From Spizellomyces punctatus DAOM BR117 (taxonomy: Eukaryota; Chytridiomycota; Chytridiomycetes; Spizellomycetales; Spizellomycetaceae), in the NCBI RefSeq assembly GCF_000182565.1, contig NW_015971546.1, positions 754,614 to 818,613 of the forward strand: a stretch of 64,000 nt of DNA, written 5' to 3'. The stretch's first letter is position 1, and each line of letters opens with the position of its first letter. Both the position numbers and the translations under genes were made by a program. This document shows positions 11,096 through 23,475 of this stretch, in pieces. The notes under the pieces are model-generated. The model was not told the DNA's origin, made no database searches, and worked only from the letters and a program-made list of their open reading frames with translations.

Positions 11096-14000
11096 ATGCC
11101 CGCCATAACGCATGCCCAGCTGGTGTCCCTCCAAAAGGACCAGCATAAGATACGGAACATTTGCATCTTGGCTCATGTCGACCATGGTAAGCACATGACC
11201 TTGTGCGAATCTGATGCGAGCAGGTGTTGACGTGTACAACTAGGGAAAACGACCTTGTCAGATAGTCTTTTGGCTTCCAATGGCATTATTAGCTCCAAAC
11301 TTTCGGGAAAAGTGCGGTATCTGGATTCTCGTGAGGATGAGCAACAACGAGGCATCACAATGAAATCGAGTGGAATATCACTGTACTTCAAAATCGTCAA
11401 AAACTTGATAGACAGTGCAAAGCAAGGTACTTGGGGTTTGTTTACAGAAGCCGTAGTATAAGTCTGACGCGTCGAAAGAGTCTTCTACTGTAGCCGATGA
11501 ATATCTGGTTAATCTGATCGACTCCCCTGGACATGTGGACTTTTCGAGCGAAGTGTCAACCGCTTCCAGGCTGTGTGATGGGGCTCTCGTGCTTGTAGAT
11601 GCAGTAGAAGGAGTTTGCACGCAGGTGAAAGGAGCTATAGGAGATCATTCATGTCACTTTGGGATAGTCAACTTACATATGCATGTGTAGACACATACGG
11701 TGTTGCGTCAAGCATGGATGGAGAACGTTCGGCCTGTTTTAGTACTGAACAAGATCGACCGCTTGATTACCGAGCTCAAGCTAACGTCGTCAGAAGCATA
11801 CATTCATCTGAACAAAATTCTGGAGCAGGTGAATGCAATCATGGGAACCTTCTACTCTGAAAGCATGATGCAGGAAGATGCGGCTCGGTACGAGGTAAAA
11901 GGCGAGGCAGAACAATGAGTTTCCTTTATAACCATTGACTTTTGTAATTATTCACTGGAAATTAGGCATATCAGGCGAAAAGATCAATGACGAAGCACGG
12001 GAAGGAAGAAGAGGAGGAAATTGAATGGAGACTTGAGCATCAGGACGACTCGACCCTGTACTTTTCTCCAGATCAGGGGAACGTCATCTTCTCTAGTGCA
12101 ATAGATGGGTGGGCTTTCAGGTATCTATCCACCCTACTGACTCGTATATGGACACTTCGGCTACTAAGAACTTATAAAGGATAGAGCAGTTTGCCCAGAT
12201 ATATGCCGCCAAACTGGGTATCAAAGAGGAGTTGTTACGGAGAGTGCTTTGGGGCGACTATTATCTAGATCCGAAAACGAAAAGGGTGCTGGGACATAAG
12301 GGATTGAAGGGCAGACCATTGAAGCCCATGTTCGTGCAGTTTGTCCTCGACAATCTCTGGGCACTCTATGACAGCGTACTGGAAACAAAGTAAGACTTGA
12401 TAATGTCAAGCATGGATCCTCATAGCATGGATTGGAAGAGCTGAGTTTCGTTTCATATAGCGACCGGGAAAAGGTGGAAAAGATTGTGAAGGCATTAAAC
12501 GTGAAGGTGCTGCCGCGTGACATGAGATCAAAGGACAGTCGAGCTCTCTTACAAGCGATCATGAGCCAGTGGCTACCACTGTCGAGTTCTGTGCTCCTGA
12601 CTGTGATAGAGAAGATTCCCTCGCCTGGCGTGGCGCAGAATCTGAGGTTACCGAAGATATTGTATCCAAAGGGCAATCAACCAGAGTTAGCATCGTTATC
12701 AGAATCTCGACGTGCCTTTGAAACCGCAATTTACAACTGCGACCGTAGTGATGATGTCCCTGTGGTCGCCTATGTGAGCAAAATGTTTAGTGTGTCTGCT
12801 GACATGCTACCAACAAATCGACGTGTGCAACTAACTGCCGAAGAGATGAGAGAACGACGGCGAGCAGCCATTGCGAAGCAACAGGCGGCGATCTCAAAAG
12901 GAGAGACGACTAGCGACAAGGCAGTTGAGTCGGGTCATATCCAGCTGGACGATTCTGGGAGTGCTGAAAGTGCAGAGACGGGACCTGTGGTACTACAAGG
13001 ACCGACAGACACACCATCAACTCCCGAAGTCCCCGAAGCGCCAGCGGAGGAGACATTGATCGGCTTTGCGCGCATTTACTCGGGAACGATAAGAGTGGGA
13101 CAAACATTTCAGGTATTAGGTCCCAAGTACGATCCAGCTTTTCCCACCCGACACCGGTCAGCGGTTACCATTGAGAAATTGTATCTCATGATGGGGCGTG
13201 AACTTCAAGAGTTGAAGGAGGTGCCGGCTGGAAATGTCTTTGGTATCGGCGGCTTGGGCCAGCACGTTTTAAAATCTGCGACCTTGTCCAGTACAGCAGA
13301 GTGTCCAAGCTTTGGAGGCGTAAGGGCTGACGCAGCACCGATCGTGCGTGTTGCGCTGGAACCAAGAGAGCCAAACCAAATGGGACAACTGATTGACGGG
13401 TTACGATTGCTCAATCAAGCCGATCCTTGTGTTGAAGTGTACTTACAAGAGACCGGGGAGCACGTTATTGTGTGTGCAGGAGAGCTGCATTTGGAACGGT
13501 GCCTGAAAGATTTGCGAGAACGATTTGCCAAAATAGACATCCAAGTGTCTCCCCCAATTGTGCCATTCCGGGAGACGGTTTCCACATTCCCAGCCATTCC
13601 TTTAACTCTGACTCCAAATGGACAAAAAGTCGAGGATTCCACCGGTACGCTAAATAGGACTTCTCATATGAAACAATCATACTCATTTACATATATTGTA
13701 GATCCACTTGACTCTGCCTCTCGACCGACTGAAGTCGCGACATCTCTTCCAACAGGAACAGCCATTGTTCAAACTCCCGACAAGCTGTGTACCATACGCG
13801 TAAGAGCAGTCCCGTTGCCGTCACGAGTCACTGCGTACCTGGAGAACCAGTCGAAGACCATGCGTAATATTGTCGAAGAGCGAGACGTTAGTGTGGAGCA
13901 AGAGGGAAGCGGTGCAGCGTTCATACGGAAGCTCAAAGACGTGTTCGACGAGGCGTATAGAGAAAACGAAATTAAGGATAAAGAATTATGGAATGGAGTT

Positions 14001-15018
14001 GTCGAGAGGTACTTTGGTTTAATGCCATAAGTTGGTTTTTTGTAACACGTTCACTAAGATCGTTACGACAGACTGTGGGCATTCGGACCCAAACGTATTG
14101 GTCCGAACTTGCTCGTTAATAATGTACCAGGATATGAGAGATCCCCCTGGTTTCGCTCAGCTGCTTCAGGGTCTGGGCGCTCACGGACTCGGTCAGATTC
14201 ACCTACTGAAGAGGATGAGGGTGTTGATGCTGAAGAGACACTGAATACCTCGATCGAGGAGCTATCTCTTGACGATGGACACATAGAGAGACGCGTACCG
14301 AACATCCGACACTACGAAGGAAGTATTAATGCGGGCTTTCAGCTGGCAACGTTGCAGGGCCCCTTGGCCGCCGAACCTATGATGGGCGTTGCGTTCTTAT
14401 TGGAGGAATTCACGATCGAAGGGTGGCAAGAAGCTTCCGAGGCACAATTAAGTTTGTTGTCGGGACGGGTGATTTCAATGCTCAAGGACGCTTGTAGGCA
14501 GGCATTCCTAGGGTGGTCGCCAAGATTGATGCTTGCCATGTATTCTTGTGATCTGCAAGCTCCAGCAGAAGTTCTGGGAAAAGTATATGCAGTCTTGGCC
14601 CGACGAAGAGGCCGCATCCTATCTGAAGAGATGCGAGAAGGCACCCCGTTCTTTAACATCAAATCCATGTTGCCAGTCGTGGAGAGTTTCGGCTTCGCGG
14701 ATGAGATTAGGAAGCGAACTTCTGGAGCGGCAAGTCCGCAGTTGATCTTTAGTGGATTTGAAGTGCTTGATATTGACCCTTTTTGGGTTCCGACCACTGA
14801 GGAGGAGCTGGAGGACTTGGGTGAGAAAGCGGACAGAGAGAACCTCGCAAAAAAGTATATGGAAGGAGTTCGTAAGCGAAAGGTGGGTGACCGTTTTCCT
14901 TGTCACATTCAAGGGCCTATTTATTCTAAAGCATCGGTGCCTGGCCGTATAGGGGTTATTGGTGGAGAAGAAGATCGTTGAGCATGCTGAGAAGCAACGC
15001 ACTTTGAAAATCAAATAG
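11096..15018 (+). CDS. EFL1: Elongation-factor-like GTPase EFL1 (yeast Ria1), 60S subunit maturation
   Basis: EFL1 works with SBDS to release eIF6 (Tif6) from pre-60S ribosomal subunits in the cytoplasm. The product begins at ATG 11096 with [14 protein letters not shown]-type sequence (here [14 protein letters not shown]), the P-loop being split by an intron before [24 protein letters not shown] is switch [17 protein letters not shown] is G3 and VLNKIDRLI is G4. The large exon 12432-14030 carries the EFL1 insertion (acidic Ser/Pro-rich, about 12840-13060) and domain II. An intron (14008-14062) rebuilds [16 protein letters not shown], followed by [12 protein letters not shown], a strong EF2/EFL1 signature. 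In the last exon, [15 protein letters not shown], the usual EFL1 tail, ends at TAG 15016-15018. Internal length and motifs are intact. It is convergent with SAF1. Confidence 0.94.
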
Positions 15019-15231
15019 ATCTGAAAGCTTCCCCTCACCCTTTGTACATGATAATTTAGTTCATAGCTTGTAAAAATACGCATTTTTCACATCTAGACAT
15101 GATAGAGGAATTTGTACCATAGTATTGAGAAGAGAGATGACTTGTGACTGATATGTCAATCTTGGCATTTTGGCTACATATGTGTTCTATCTACCGCAAT
15201 GGCATCAACTGCACCACAACTACCTAGCACG

Positions 15232-16547
15232 TCAATACACCTCGACAGCCAAACACGCAGCCTGATGACCACCCGCCGCTATTTGTATTACAAACCAATC
15301 GGTATTCGAGAATGGTAGGAGTTCGCATGAGCTTTCTGAGCATCCTAGGGCAGGCCCCGATTGTGGAAATGCGTTTTTCAAAGCTATTGAAGAAGGTCAC
15401 AATTGGCCAACACACTGAATGATAAAAATGATATACCTGTGCATCCCTCTCCCCATTTATAGACTTTTCCATTTTTGGTCAGACACAAACTATGCCAATC
15501 TCCAAACGCTATCTGCCGAATGGCGTTGTGTGGATTAGATCCATCCGGCAATGTCAAGCCGAAAATGTTTGATCTGTCTTTGCACCAGATTGGAACGACT
15601 GGCTTGGTACTTGACTGTTTCGGTGGCATGTTAGAACGCCTAACATCTTGACCAAAAGCTGCATAATGGCGAAAAAACGAAGACAGCTTTGTGAAGCGTA
15701 ATCCTGATAAATCTGGGACAATTAATGCCTCATCGGCGTTTGGGCTCCACTTGTACACGTCCCCATGGCGCGTAAGAGCTACACAGAAATCCTCACCACC
15801 TCCCATTTCGACGTATGGGTTGTCCATAGAGGGCGGAGAAATCGTCTTGTATTGCTGATTCCTGGCATTTTCGGTAGGAAAGACGTAGATCGTACCGGAG
15901 CGGGACATGGCGAGTCCGTGGGCCCATCCTGCAGTGACTTTGACGATATCCTTGTCACGAAGCCCTTCATGTTCCCATACCGCTTCCACACTAGAAAAGA
16001 CAAAGACGCGTTTACGGCCCAAACCGTCTGGGTCTTCTGTCAAGGCGACACCAAAAGTCCTTCCTCCAGTGACATCGAGCACTCTGGGTAGACGCGAGCT
16101 AGAATTTGCAACTTGCACCGGTTGTAGATAACTCCTACTTCTATTGTCGCCCCATGTTTCACCGTTCATTTGACCCCAAAACCAGATTTCGCCGGTCACC
16201 GTAGAAGCAAGTCTTCCCCATCCGGTGCAAACGACTTTGACCAAATTCTTGCCAGCAAACCTTCCATAATCGATAGGGTAGGTATTACTATCCCACTCAA
16301 ACAATTTCGGACTCTTTAGGCGCCCATAGAGCGCTCGCCAGCTGGTTACTTCCCGCTGGGCGATAGATTGCAGACCGTAATCTTCAATGCACTTGTGCTT
16401 CCAAAGACCCTCATCATAGCCCAAGTCACGAAAGTACCGGTTTGTTTGGCAGACGTTCACCAAATAACATGCTGGAAGATGCCGAAGGATAATGAGCAGA
16501 CATTCTTCCGGTTGCGTATCAAGTCGTTTGGATAGGGGGGGTGTCAT
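15232..16547 (-). CDS. SAF1: F-box protein with RCC1 repeats, SAF1-like SCF subunit
   Basis: Yeast Saf1 is an SCF ubiquitin-ligase receptor with an N-terminal F-box and RCC1-type propeller; its known target is unprocessed vacuolar or cytosolic enzyme precursors. Here residues about 10-55 form the F-box (PEECLLIILRHLPACYL, then CRF-like NRYFRDLGYDEGLWK). The rest contains RCC1 blade signatures: GWGRLASTVTGEIWFWG, GGRTFGVALTED, AGWAHGLAMSRSGTIYVF, GGGEDFCVALTRHGDVYKW and FGDWHSLCLTKNGKVYKWG. A single intron (starting at 15455, GTATAT) splits the last blade. The final exon ends IQIAAGGHQAACLAVEVY with TGA at 15234-15232. The start ATG 16547 lies directly before the F-box. The product is about 420 residues, shorter than yeast Saf1 (637). 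Substrate cannot be inferred. Confidence 0.82.
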
Positions 16548-17048
16548 GCTTGGTGTGAACCCTCCGCTCCAGTTTCACAGCCTTCGCGGTGTGATTATGC
16601 AAGCATTTCGTAATCCTAGTCAGACTCTTCAGCAGATCCGCCATCTTTTCCGAGACCTTAGAGGCCAGCACAACACTGTAATCTGGCAGCAACTGACCGC
16701 AAGTCCTTTAATATTGCTATCGACTTCCGTTTTATGTGGCAGCGGTTCGCTGGTTGCCGATTACTGGTTGCTGAAGCTTTAAAAAGTGTCGTGCCAGGCT
16801 CCGCAGACGAGGCCAAACGACATTGTTCCAACGCATCTCCAGCGAGATCTTGTTGAAGTAAAGGTTCAATGGTTATCGTGACTACTAAATTGCCCAAAGT
16901 TCGTTCTCATCGTCCTCGTCCAATTCGTCCAATTCGTCCAATTCGTCCTCTGTGTGTTTAATAATTCCTGCCTATAAGTTGGCAGTGACTCATGTGACTC
17001 ATATTCTGTATTTTTATCTTGTGAAGATCTTGAGGGTCGCTCCGCACC
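16548..17048. promoter_or_regulatory. Divergent promoter/5' leader between SAF1 and ILV1, with uORF and 9-base tandem repeat
   Basis: This 500-base stretch separates two divergent starts. On the + strand, ATG 16869 opens a 30-codon frame ending TAA 16959-16961, about 90 bases before the threonine dehydratase ATG. Its product is very basic and ends with PRPIRPIRPIRPLCV because of a 9-base tandem repeat (aattcgtcc, 16918-16948, about 3.4 copies). Whether the transcript starts early enough to include it is unknown. A second open frame (16588-16782, +) shows no recognisable domain. Confidence 0.35.
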
Positions 17049-19215
17049 ATGGCCCAATTTGACGCTAGCAATCACCTTGCTGACGCAGGGAACATGGCTT
17101 CACAAAGCACGTCGTCAACACAAACATCTCACAGCGGCGGGGCCTCGGCGGACACTGTTTCAACGACGACACAGACTACAAGCCATGTCCAGCACTCTGT
17201 AGCAACGGGCACCGTTCACACGGACACGACTGAAAGTGGAACGGATCCATTCACTCGTGCAGTCAGAGATGCGGGCGTCATGGTGGGAGCTGTAGAGGGA
17301 CTTGGTTTGGCAGTGTCTGGTGGGTCCCCCGAAGTTGCGTCTGTTGTGGATTCAACAAGCAACAAGCCCACACACGGGAAGCAGCAAAGTTTAAGTCTCC
17401 CAGCGGTTCCACTTGCTCAGTACGATGAAGATATCGATTCCCCCAATGCATCGTCCATATTTCCCAACCCTCATGCCGGCAAACCGGACAACACACCAAC
17501 TGCTGCAGCAAACTTCCAACTCCCCGATTATGTCCGCTTAATTCTGACCGCTCAAGTGTACGACGTCGCCATGGAATCCCCACTTCAAAAGGCACACAAC
17601 CTATCAACGCGCATTGGAAATACGGTGCTTCTTAAGCGAGAAGATCTGCAACCTGTATTTTCCTTCAAGTTGCGGGGGGCGTATAATCGCATGCATCAGC
17701 TCTCAGAGGAGGAAAAACAGAAGGGAGTCATCGCATGCTCAGCTGGCAACCATGCACAAGGTGTTGCTCTAGCAGCTCAAAAGATGGGTATTCAGGCAAC
17801 TATCGTTATGCCAACAGTAACTCCTCCGATCAAGTGGAGAAATGTCCAAAGACTTGGTGCGCAAGTGGTATTGCACGGGAACGACTTTGATGAAGCAAAA
17901 GCAGAATGTGCGAGGCTTGCCAAGGTACTGTGGATTATTCATTTTGTAGAATTCCACATTTTCTCAAGTCCCAAGTGACTAGGAACGCGGATATATCAAT
18001 ATACCCCCATACGATGATCCATACGTCATTGCAGGGCAGGGAACGGTCGGTTTGGAAATAATGAGGCAATCTGGACCAAAAATTGACGCGATATTTATTT
18101 GTATCGGTGGTGGAGGACTGGCAGCCGGTGTTGCATCTTACGTTAAAAGGATCTTTCCCCATGTGAAGATCATAGGGGTTGAGACGCATGATGCAGCGGC
18201 GATGACACGTTCCTTGAAGGCTGGCGAACGTGTTATGCTATCGCAGGTCGGCTTATTCGCGGATGGTGCGGCCGTGAAAGTCGTTGGGGAAGAAACGTTC
18301 CGGGTCTGCAAGGAGTTGGTGGACGAAACTGTACTGGTCTCTACGGATGAAATCTGCGCAGGAATCAAGGATGTCTTTGAGGACACCAGGAGTGTTGTAG
18401 AACCGGCTGGAGCACTCGGTCTGGCGGGGGTGAAGAAATATGTCCAGGAGAAAGGATGCAAGGGCATGACATTTGTTGCCGTGACCAGTGGGGCGAATAT
18501 GAATTTTGATCGACTGAGATTCGTCGCAGAACGAGCGGAGCTTGGTGAGAACAGGGAAGCTTTGATTACGGTTATTATTCCAGAGCGACCTGGCAGGTAT
18601 GACTACGGATTTCCGGTTCGTGTTAGCTATAAGTCGGTCGTATCTTACGATCTTTGCTGTCAAAGCTTCATGGATCTGTACAAAGCAATCTCACCACGAG
18701 CTGTATCCGAGTTCTCCTACCGGTATGGCGATCCCTCGGAAGCACACATTTTCATGTCGTTTGTGGTAAACGACAGGGAAAAGGAATTGGGAGAGATTTT
18801 CAAAGAGCTGGATAGCAAAGGGATGCGTGCCATGGATGCTAGTCGGAATGAGATGGCCAAAGCCCACGCTCGATACCTGGTTGGGGGAAGAAAAGAGGTC
18901 GCGAATGAGAGACTTTTCCGATTTTCCTTCCCCGAGCGACCGGGCGCTCTCAGCCATTTCCTGTCTACGCTTCGCCATCCTCTATGGAACGGTTAGTGAA
19001 AGTCAAAGTCGCTCGTTTGATGTTTGTGTTCTGATCTGTCAATTGTAGTATCCTTATTCCATTACCGCAATTATGGCGGCGACGTCTCGAGGGTATTGGC
19101 AGGCGTCCAAGTGCCACCAGAGACAACACACGAGTTTGAAAAGTTTTTAAAGGACCTGAGATATCCATATGTAGAAGAGACAGACAATTTGGTATATCAG
19201 CAATTCTTGCGATAG
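17049..19215 (+). CDS. ILV1: Threonine dehydratase (threonine ammonia-lyase)
   Basis: This PLP enzyme converts threonine to 2-oxobutanoate, the first committed step of isoleucine synthesis. The catalytic domain starts near residue 160 ([14 protein letters not shown]). The PLP lysine is Lys207 in [10 protein letters not shown], followed by [15 protein letters not shown] and the phosphate-binding loop [10 protein letters not shown]. Two ACT-like regulatory modules follow ([10 protein letters not shown] and [12 protein letters not shown]), which bind isoleucine/valine in fungal and bacterial homologues. Introns: 17925-17982 (58 bases), one at PERPG, and one before [17 protein letters not shown]. 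The stop is TAG 19213-19215. Odd feature: the N-terminal 155 residues are Ser/Thr-rich with no Lys or Arg until residue 70, unlike a mitochondrial presequence, although the yeast enzyme is mitochondrial. ILV1 activity is very likely; location is open. Confidence 0.94.
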
Positions 19216-19348
19216 TTTTTTTGCGAGCACTGTAGAATCATATTTTGTATAACTTATTCAAAAAACCCTTGGTATCACGTGTGTGTAGCCCCAATGTTAG
19301 CGCGCAATTCAAACCATCTTGCACCCATCTGCAGCGTTTTGCATCATC

Positions 19349-20793
19349 ATGAGGTACATTAAGACTCCTGTTAGACTCTGTCGCAGTCAGTCGGGACTCT
19401 GGCTCGCACGGTTCTACACGACCGAGAGCAATCCCACCAAGAAGGTTGTTGTAATTGGAGGAACAGGGTTGGTATTTTGGAAGACTCGAGTGGTTCCTTG
19501 GACTGATATATATAGTGTTTACATGCTTTTGTTTCAGGTTTATAGGCCCATATATTGCCAGATCTGTTCTTCAAGACTCACCTTCTGCCACCGTTCAACT
19601 GGCATGCCGCTCGCCGCGCGATCATCCTCAAGTTTCTAGCAGCCACGGTGGTCGGCTCCTACCTTCGATCGCCGCAGATGTTACCGATTCCCAGTCCGTT
19701 CGTGAAGCATGTCGCGGAGCATCAGCTGTCGTCAACTTGGTGGGAATCATGCACGAGCGGAGACCACGGTACACATTTGATGCAGTGCAGAACGAAGGGG
19801 CGCGGGTGATTGCTCAGGCAGCCAAAGATAGTGGAGCCAAGCTGGTGCACGTGAGTGCCATCGGAGCTGATGTGGAGTCGGAGGTACCTTATGCAAGGAC
19901 GAAAGGTGCGTCTTTGTGCGGTCAAAAACACCCACGATTGGATTAAGAATGGATACGATATTGGTTCTTAGGACTAGGAGAACAGGCGGTTCTTGATGTT
20001 CACCCCGACGCGTCGGTCGTCCGTCCTAGCCTAGTATTCGGAAAAGAAGATGATTTCTTCAACGTAAGAAAAGATGTGCTGCAAACACTTCTTTACCCGC
20101 GCAATCCGCGAAGTCTACATCGGTTGCATCTCACCATAGACTGGTGTCAAAACCTAGCGCTTTGCCAAACTCGCAAGAATACTTCCTTTTGTTCCTGTTT
20201 TTGGAGGGGGACATACAAAATTTCAACCAGGTATGCTTCTAATGTTCGGAGAGATATGTTATGATCTAGCCCTGCTGATTCCAACTACCCAGTCTACGTG
20301 GAAGACCTCGCCCGCGCCATAACACAGTGCATTGCGACTGACAAGGTCAACGGGAAAATAGTTGAAGTAGGCGGACCACATGGTAACGTGTCTTTTCATG
20401 GTAACGACAAGACGGTAAAGCTGAGCGTAACGTTCAGTGTATGAATACAGGGACCTTATGCAGCTTATGTTGGATCAGGCTGGGATACGGCGCCCGATCA
20501 TATCCGTTCCATGGGTACGTGTGCCAAACGTTGAGTTTTTACTGATGCGTTTATCGACATAACCTCCCAATATTAGATCGTCGGTTATATCCAAGGATTT
20601 TTTCTGGAGCGCCTACCAGAGAACTTGTTCACTCTCACCCGTGATCAGGTCAAGCTTTTGCAGCGAGACAACGTGGTGTCAGGAAGTCATATGACGCTCG
20701 CGGATCTTGGCGTGTCACCGACTCCGGCGGAAGATGTACTGCATAGATATCTGAGGCGTACGCGTTCCGGAACCGGTGTACGTCCACCTACTC
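19349..20793 (+). CDS. NDUFA9-like atypical short-chain dehydrogenase, mitochondrial (N-terminal module of a predicted fusion)
   Basis: NDUFA9 (39-kDa) is an NADPH-binding accessory subunit of respiratory complex I; a relative, Coq11, acts in coenzyme Q synthesis. ATG 19349 opens a basic presequence (MRYIKTPVRLCRSQSG, then LARFYTTE), followed by VVVIGGTGFIGPYIARS, the Rossmann loop rebuilt across an intron. Further blocks: NLVGIMHERRPRYTFDAV, HVSAIGADVESEVPYARTKG (the Tyr-x3-Lys pair), LGEQAVL, VVRPSLVFGKEDDFFN, FGGGHTKFQPVYVEDLARAI, and a C-terminal LTRDQVKLLQRDNVVSGS plus LADLGVSPTPAEDVL. These blocks resemble the alphaproteobacterial NDUFA9-like family more than human NDUFA9. About six introns. 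The frame would run to a TAA at 20892-20894, but a GTGAGT donor at 20794 instead joins it in phase to PanC. Complex I role versus Coq11-like role is unresolved. Confidence 0.84.
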
Positions 20794-20851
20794 GTGAGTT
20801 TGTCTCTGCTATGCACCGTAACACTCTACCTGCTGATACATGGTCCTCCAG
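20794..20851 (+). other. Predicted 58-base intron joining the NDUFA9-like frame to the PanC frame
   Basis: The donor is GTGAGT, a branch-like CTGATAC lies near 20832 and the acceptor is CCTCCAG. The upstream exon ends one base into a codon (phase 1) and the downstream exon supplies the other two, giving Pro between RPPT and ASTHSRS. The length equals that of the ILV1 intron at 17925-17982. Without this splice, the PanC frame opens at 20755 after a TGA and has no ATG until inside the conserved catalytic motif. Confidence 0.55.
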
Positions 20852-21792
20852 CCGCAAGCACCCACTCGCGCTCATACTTCACCAGCACCCGTAAACCGCG
20901 CATCGTTGAGACGATTGCCGAATATCGCGCTCTACGGCATCAATGGCAGCGACAAGATCTCAGTGTTGGCTTTGTGCCCACCATGGGAGCACTCCATGAC
21001 GGTCACGTAAGCCTAGCCCGCACTGCAAGGAAAACCTGCGATATCGTTGTTGTGAGTATATTCGTTAACCCAGCTCAGTTTGCTCCCCACGAGGATCTGG
21101 GGAAGTACCCACGCACCATGGAGCAAGATGTTGCAATGTTGACGGAGGTCGGTGTGGACGTAATCTTTCTTCCCAACGTCAAGGAAATGTATCCCGCTGG
21201 CATCGTTTTGGACGTCAAGGATCAACAAGGCACATTTGTTGAAGTGAAGGGAAAATCCCACCAAATGGAGGGGTCTATACGTCCGCACTTTTTTCGGGGA
21301 GTCGCAACCGTTGTAACCAAGTTTCTGAACATTATGCAACCCACAAAAGCATTCTTCGGGCAAAAGGACGCACAGCAATGTGCGGTTGTACGCACGATGG
21401 TTCGCGACTTATTCATTCCCACCGAAATAGTAGTCGGTGAGACCGTGCGGGAGCCAGATGGGTTGGCGATGAGTAGCAGGAACAGATATTTGTCGCCAGA
21501 AGAGAGAGCTATTGCCCCAGTGCTGTACAAGGCTTTATCTGCCGGCCAAAGAGCCTTCAATGAAGGAACGGCAAAGAGCCGCGACGAGCTGATACAAATT
21601 GCAAAAGCTATCATTGACGTACAACATGGTGCGGAATTGGAGTATTTAAGTGTTGCAAATCCCTTTTCTTTGGCGGAGGAGGAGCAAGTTGGGTCCGAGG
21701 GTGCGATATTTTCCGGCGCTGTTAGGGTGGGTAAAACGAGGATCATTGACAACGTCCTTTTGGGTATATCAACCGAGACTTGGGTCAAGTGA
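20852..21792 (+). CDS. PAN6: Pantothenate synthase (pantoate-beta-alanine ligase), PanC/Pan6
   Basis: The enzyme condenses pantoate and beta-alanine, using ATP, to make pantothenate (vitamin B5), the precursor of coenzyme A and of the phosphopantetheine arm of acyl carrier protein. Seen in sequence: VGFVPTMGALHDGHVSLAR (ATP-binding HxGH motif), SIFVNPAQFAPHEDLGKYPR, HFFRGVATVVTKFLNIMQP, AFFGQKDAQQ, GLAMSSRNRYLSPEER and VGKTRIIDNVLL near the end; stop TGA 21790-21792. The catalytic unit, about 290 residues, is complete. Just before it lies STHSRSYFTSTRKPR, which looks like a mitochondrial targeting or processing segment. There is no usable ATG upstream in this frame, so I predict it is the C-terminal part of a fusion with the NDUFA9-like module, or that it needs an unseen 5' exon. 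It is convergent with the UBE2E gene. Confidence 0.9.
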
Positions 21793-22090
21793 AAGCGAGC
21801 TCTGTTTTTCCTCTGACGCAGATTTCTTTGAGGTACTCTTTGTATGATGCTCAATGGTGCCTGTCATGTCAAGGACACCTGCAATAACTCAAGTGTGTAC
21901 TGCCTTCTATAACTGAGAGCAGATCCACTATTTAGAACCTCGTTCCCCCTAAGGGAGGAGCCCAGGCTTATGCATCGCAGATTGTTTCTATTGTACGCTA
22001 GCTTTCCATTTGATCACGAAACCAGTTTCATAAGATATAAGATATATTCGCCCAGCTCAATTCCACTTTAAGGACAGTTATACAATTACA

Positions 22091-22996
<906 letters not shown>

Positions 22997-23475
22997 TATG
23001 ACTGACTGCGGGGATAATGGACGGATTTGTAAAAAAGCACAAGTCTAGAGTGCAGCAAGATGAAATCGGGGTAGTATCTAGGCAAATCGGTCTTATTGAC
23101 GGATACTAATGAGCAGGGAAACGCCAACGGAGCAGGGGGAAATGGGGTCGATGTCGATGGGTTGAAAGGAAAACCAACCTGCTCTCGATCATGACCAAAG
23201 GTCGGAAGGTCACATTGGAATGCATTAAATGCACATGTCCGAATCGACGGACGGATGGATTGCTTAATTGAATCCGTTGCTATGCGCGGTCGTCAGGTCG
23301 CCTCCGACACAAGTCGAATCACGTGCTTGGGTTCGCGTCGGCGCTGCTCGCTCGTTGTTGTCACTGGAGGTTTGCCATCCGAGCGGGTCGTCCGCCGAAG
23401 CTTTCCCTGCCTCCCACGCTTCCTCGATCCGGGATATCTCTTGGCTAGCCGTACTTTGAATAGTTTTGCCTCCAT
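22997..23475. promoter_or_regulatory. Divergent promoter region between UBE2E and VPS8
   Basis: About 480 bases lie between two divergent start codons. A CACGTG palindrome at 23320-23325 lies 150 bases before the VPS8 ATG. Several overlapping open frames (23255-23584) are Arg-rich, have no recognisable domain and look like chance. Confidence 0.35.

Noticed and set aside
20752-20896. NDUFA9-like and PanC as two overlapping independent genes
   Set aside because: It would require a 120-base overlap and a PanC start without ATG; the in-phase 58-base intron explains both frames better.
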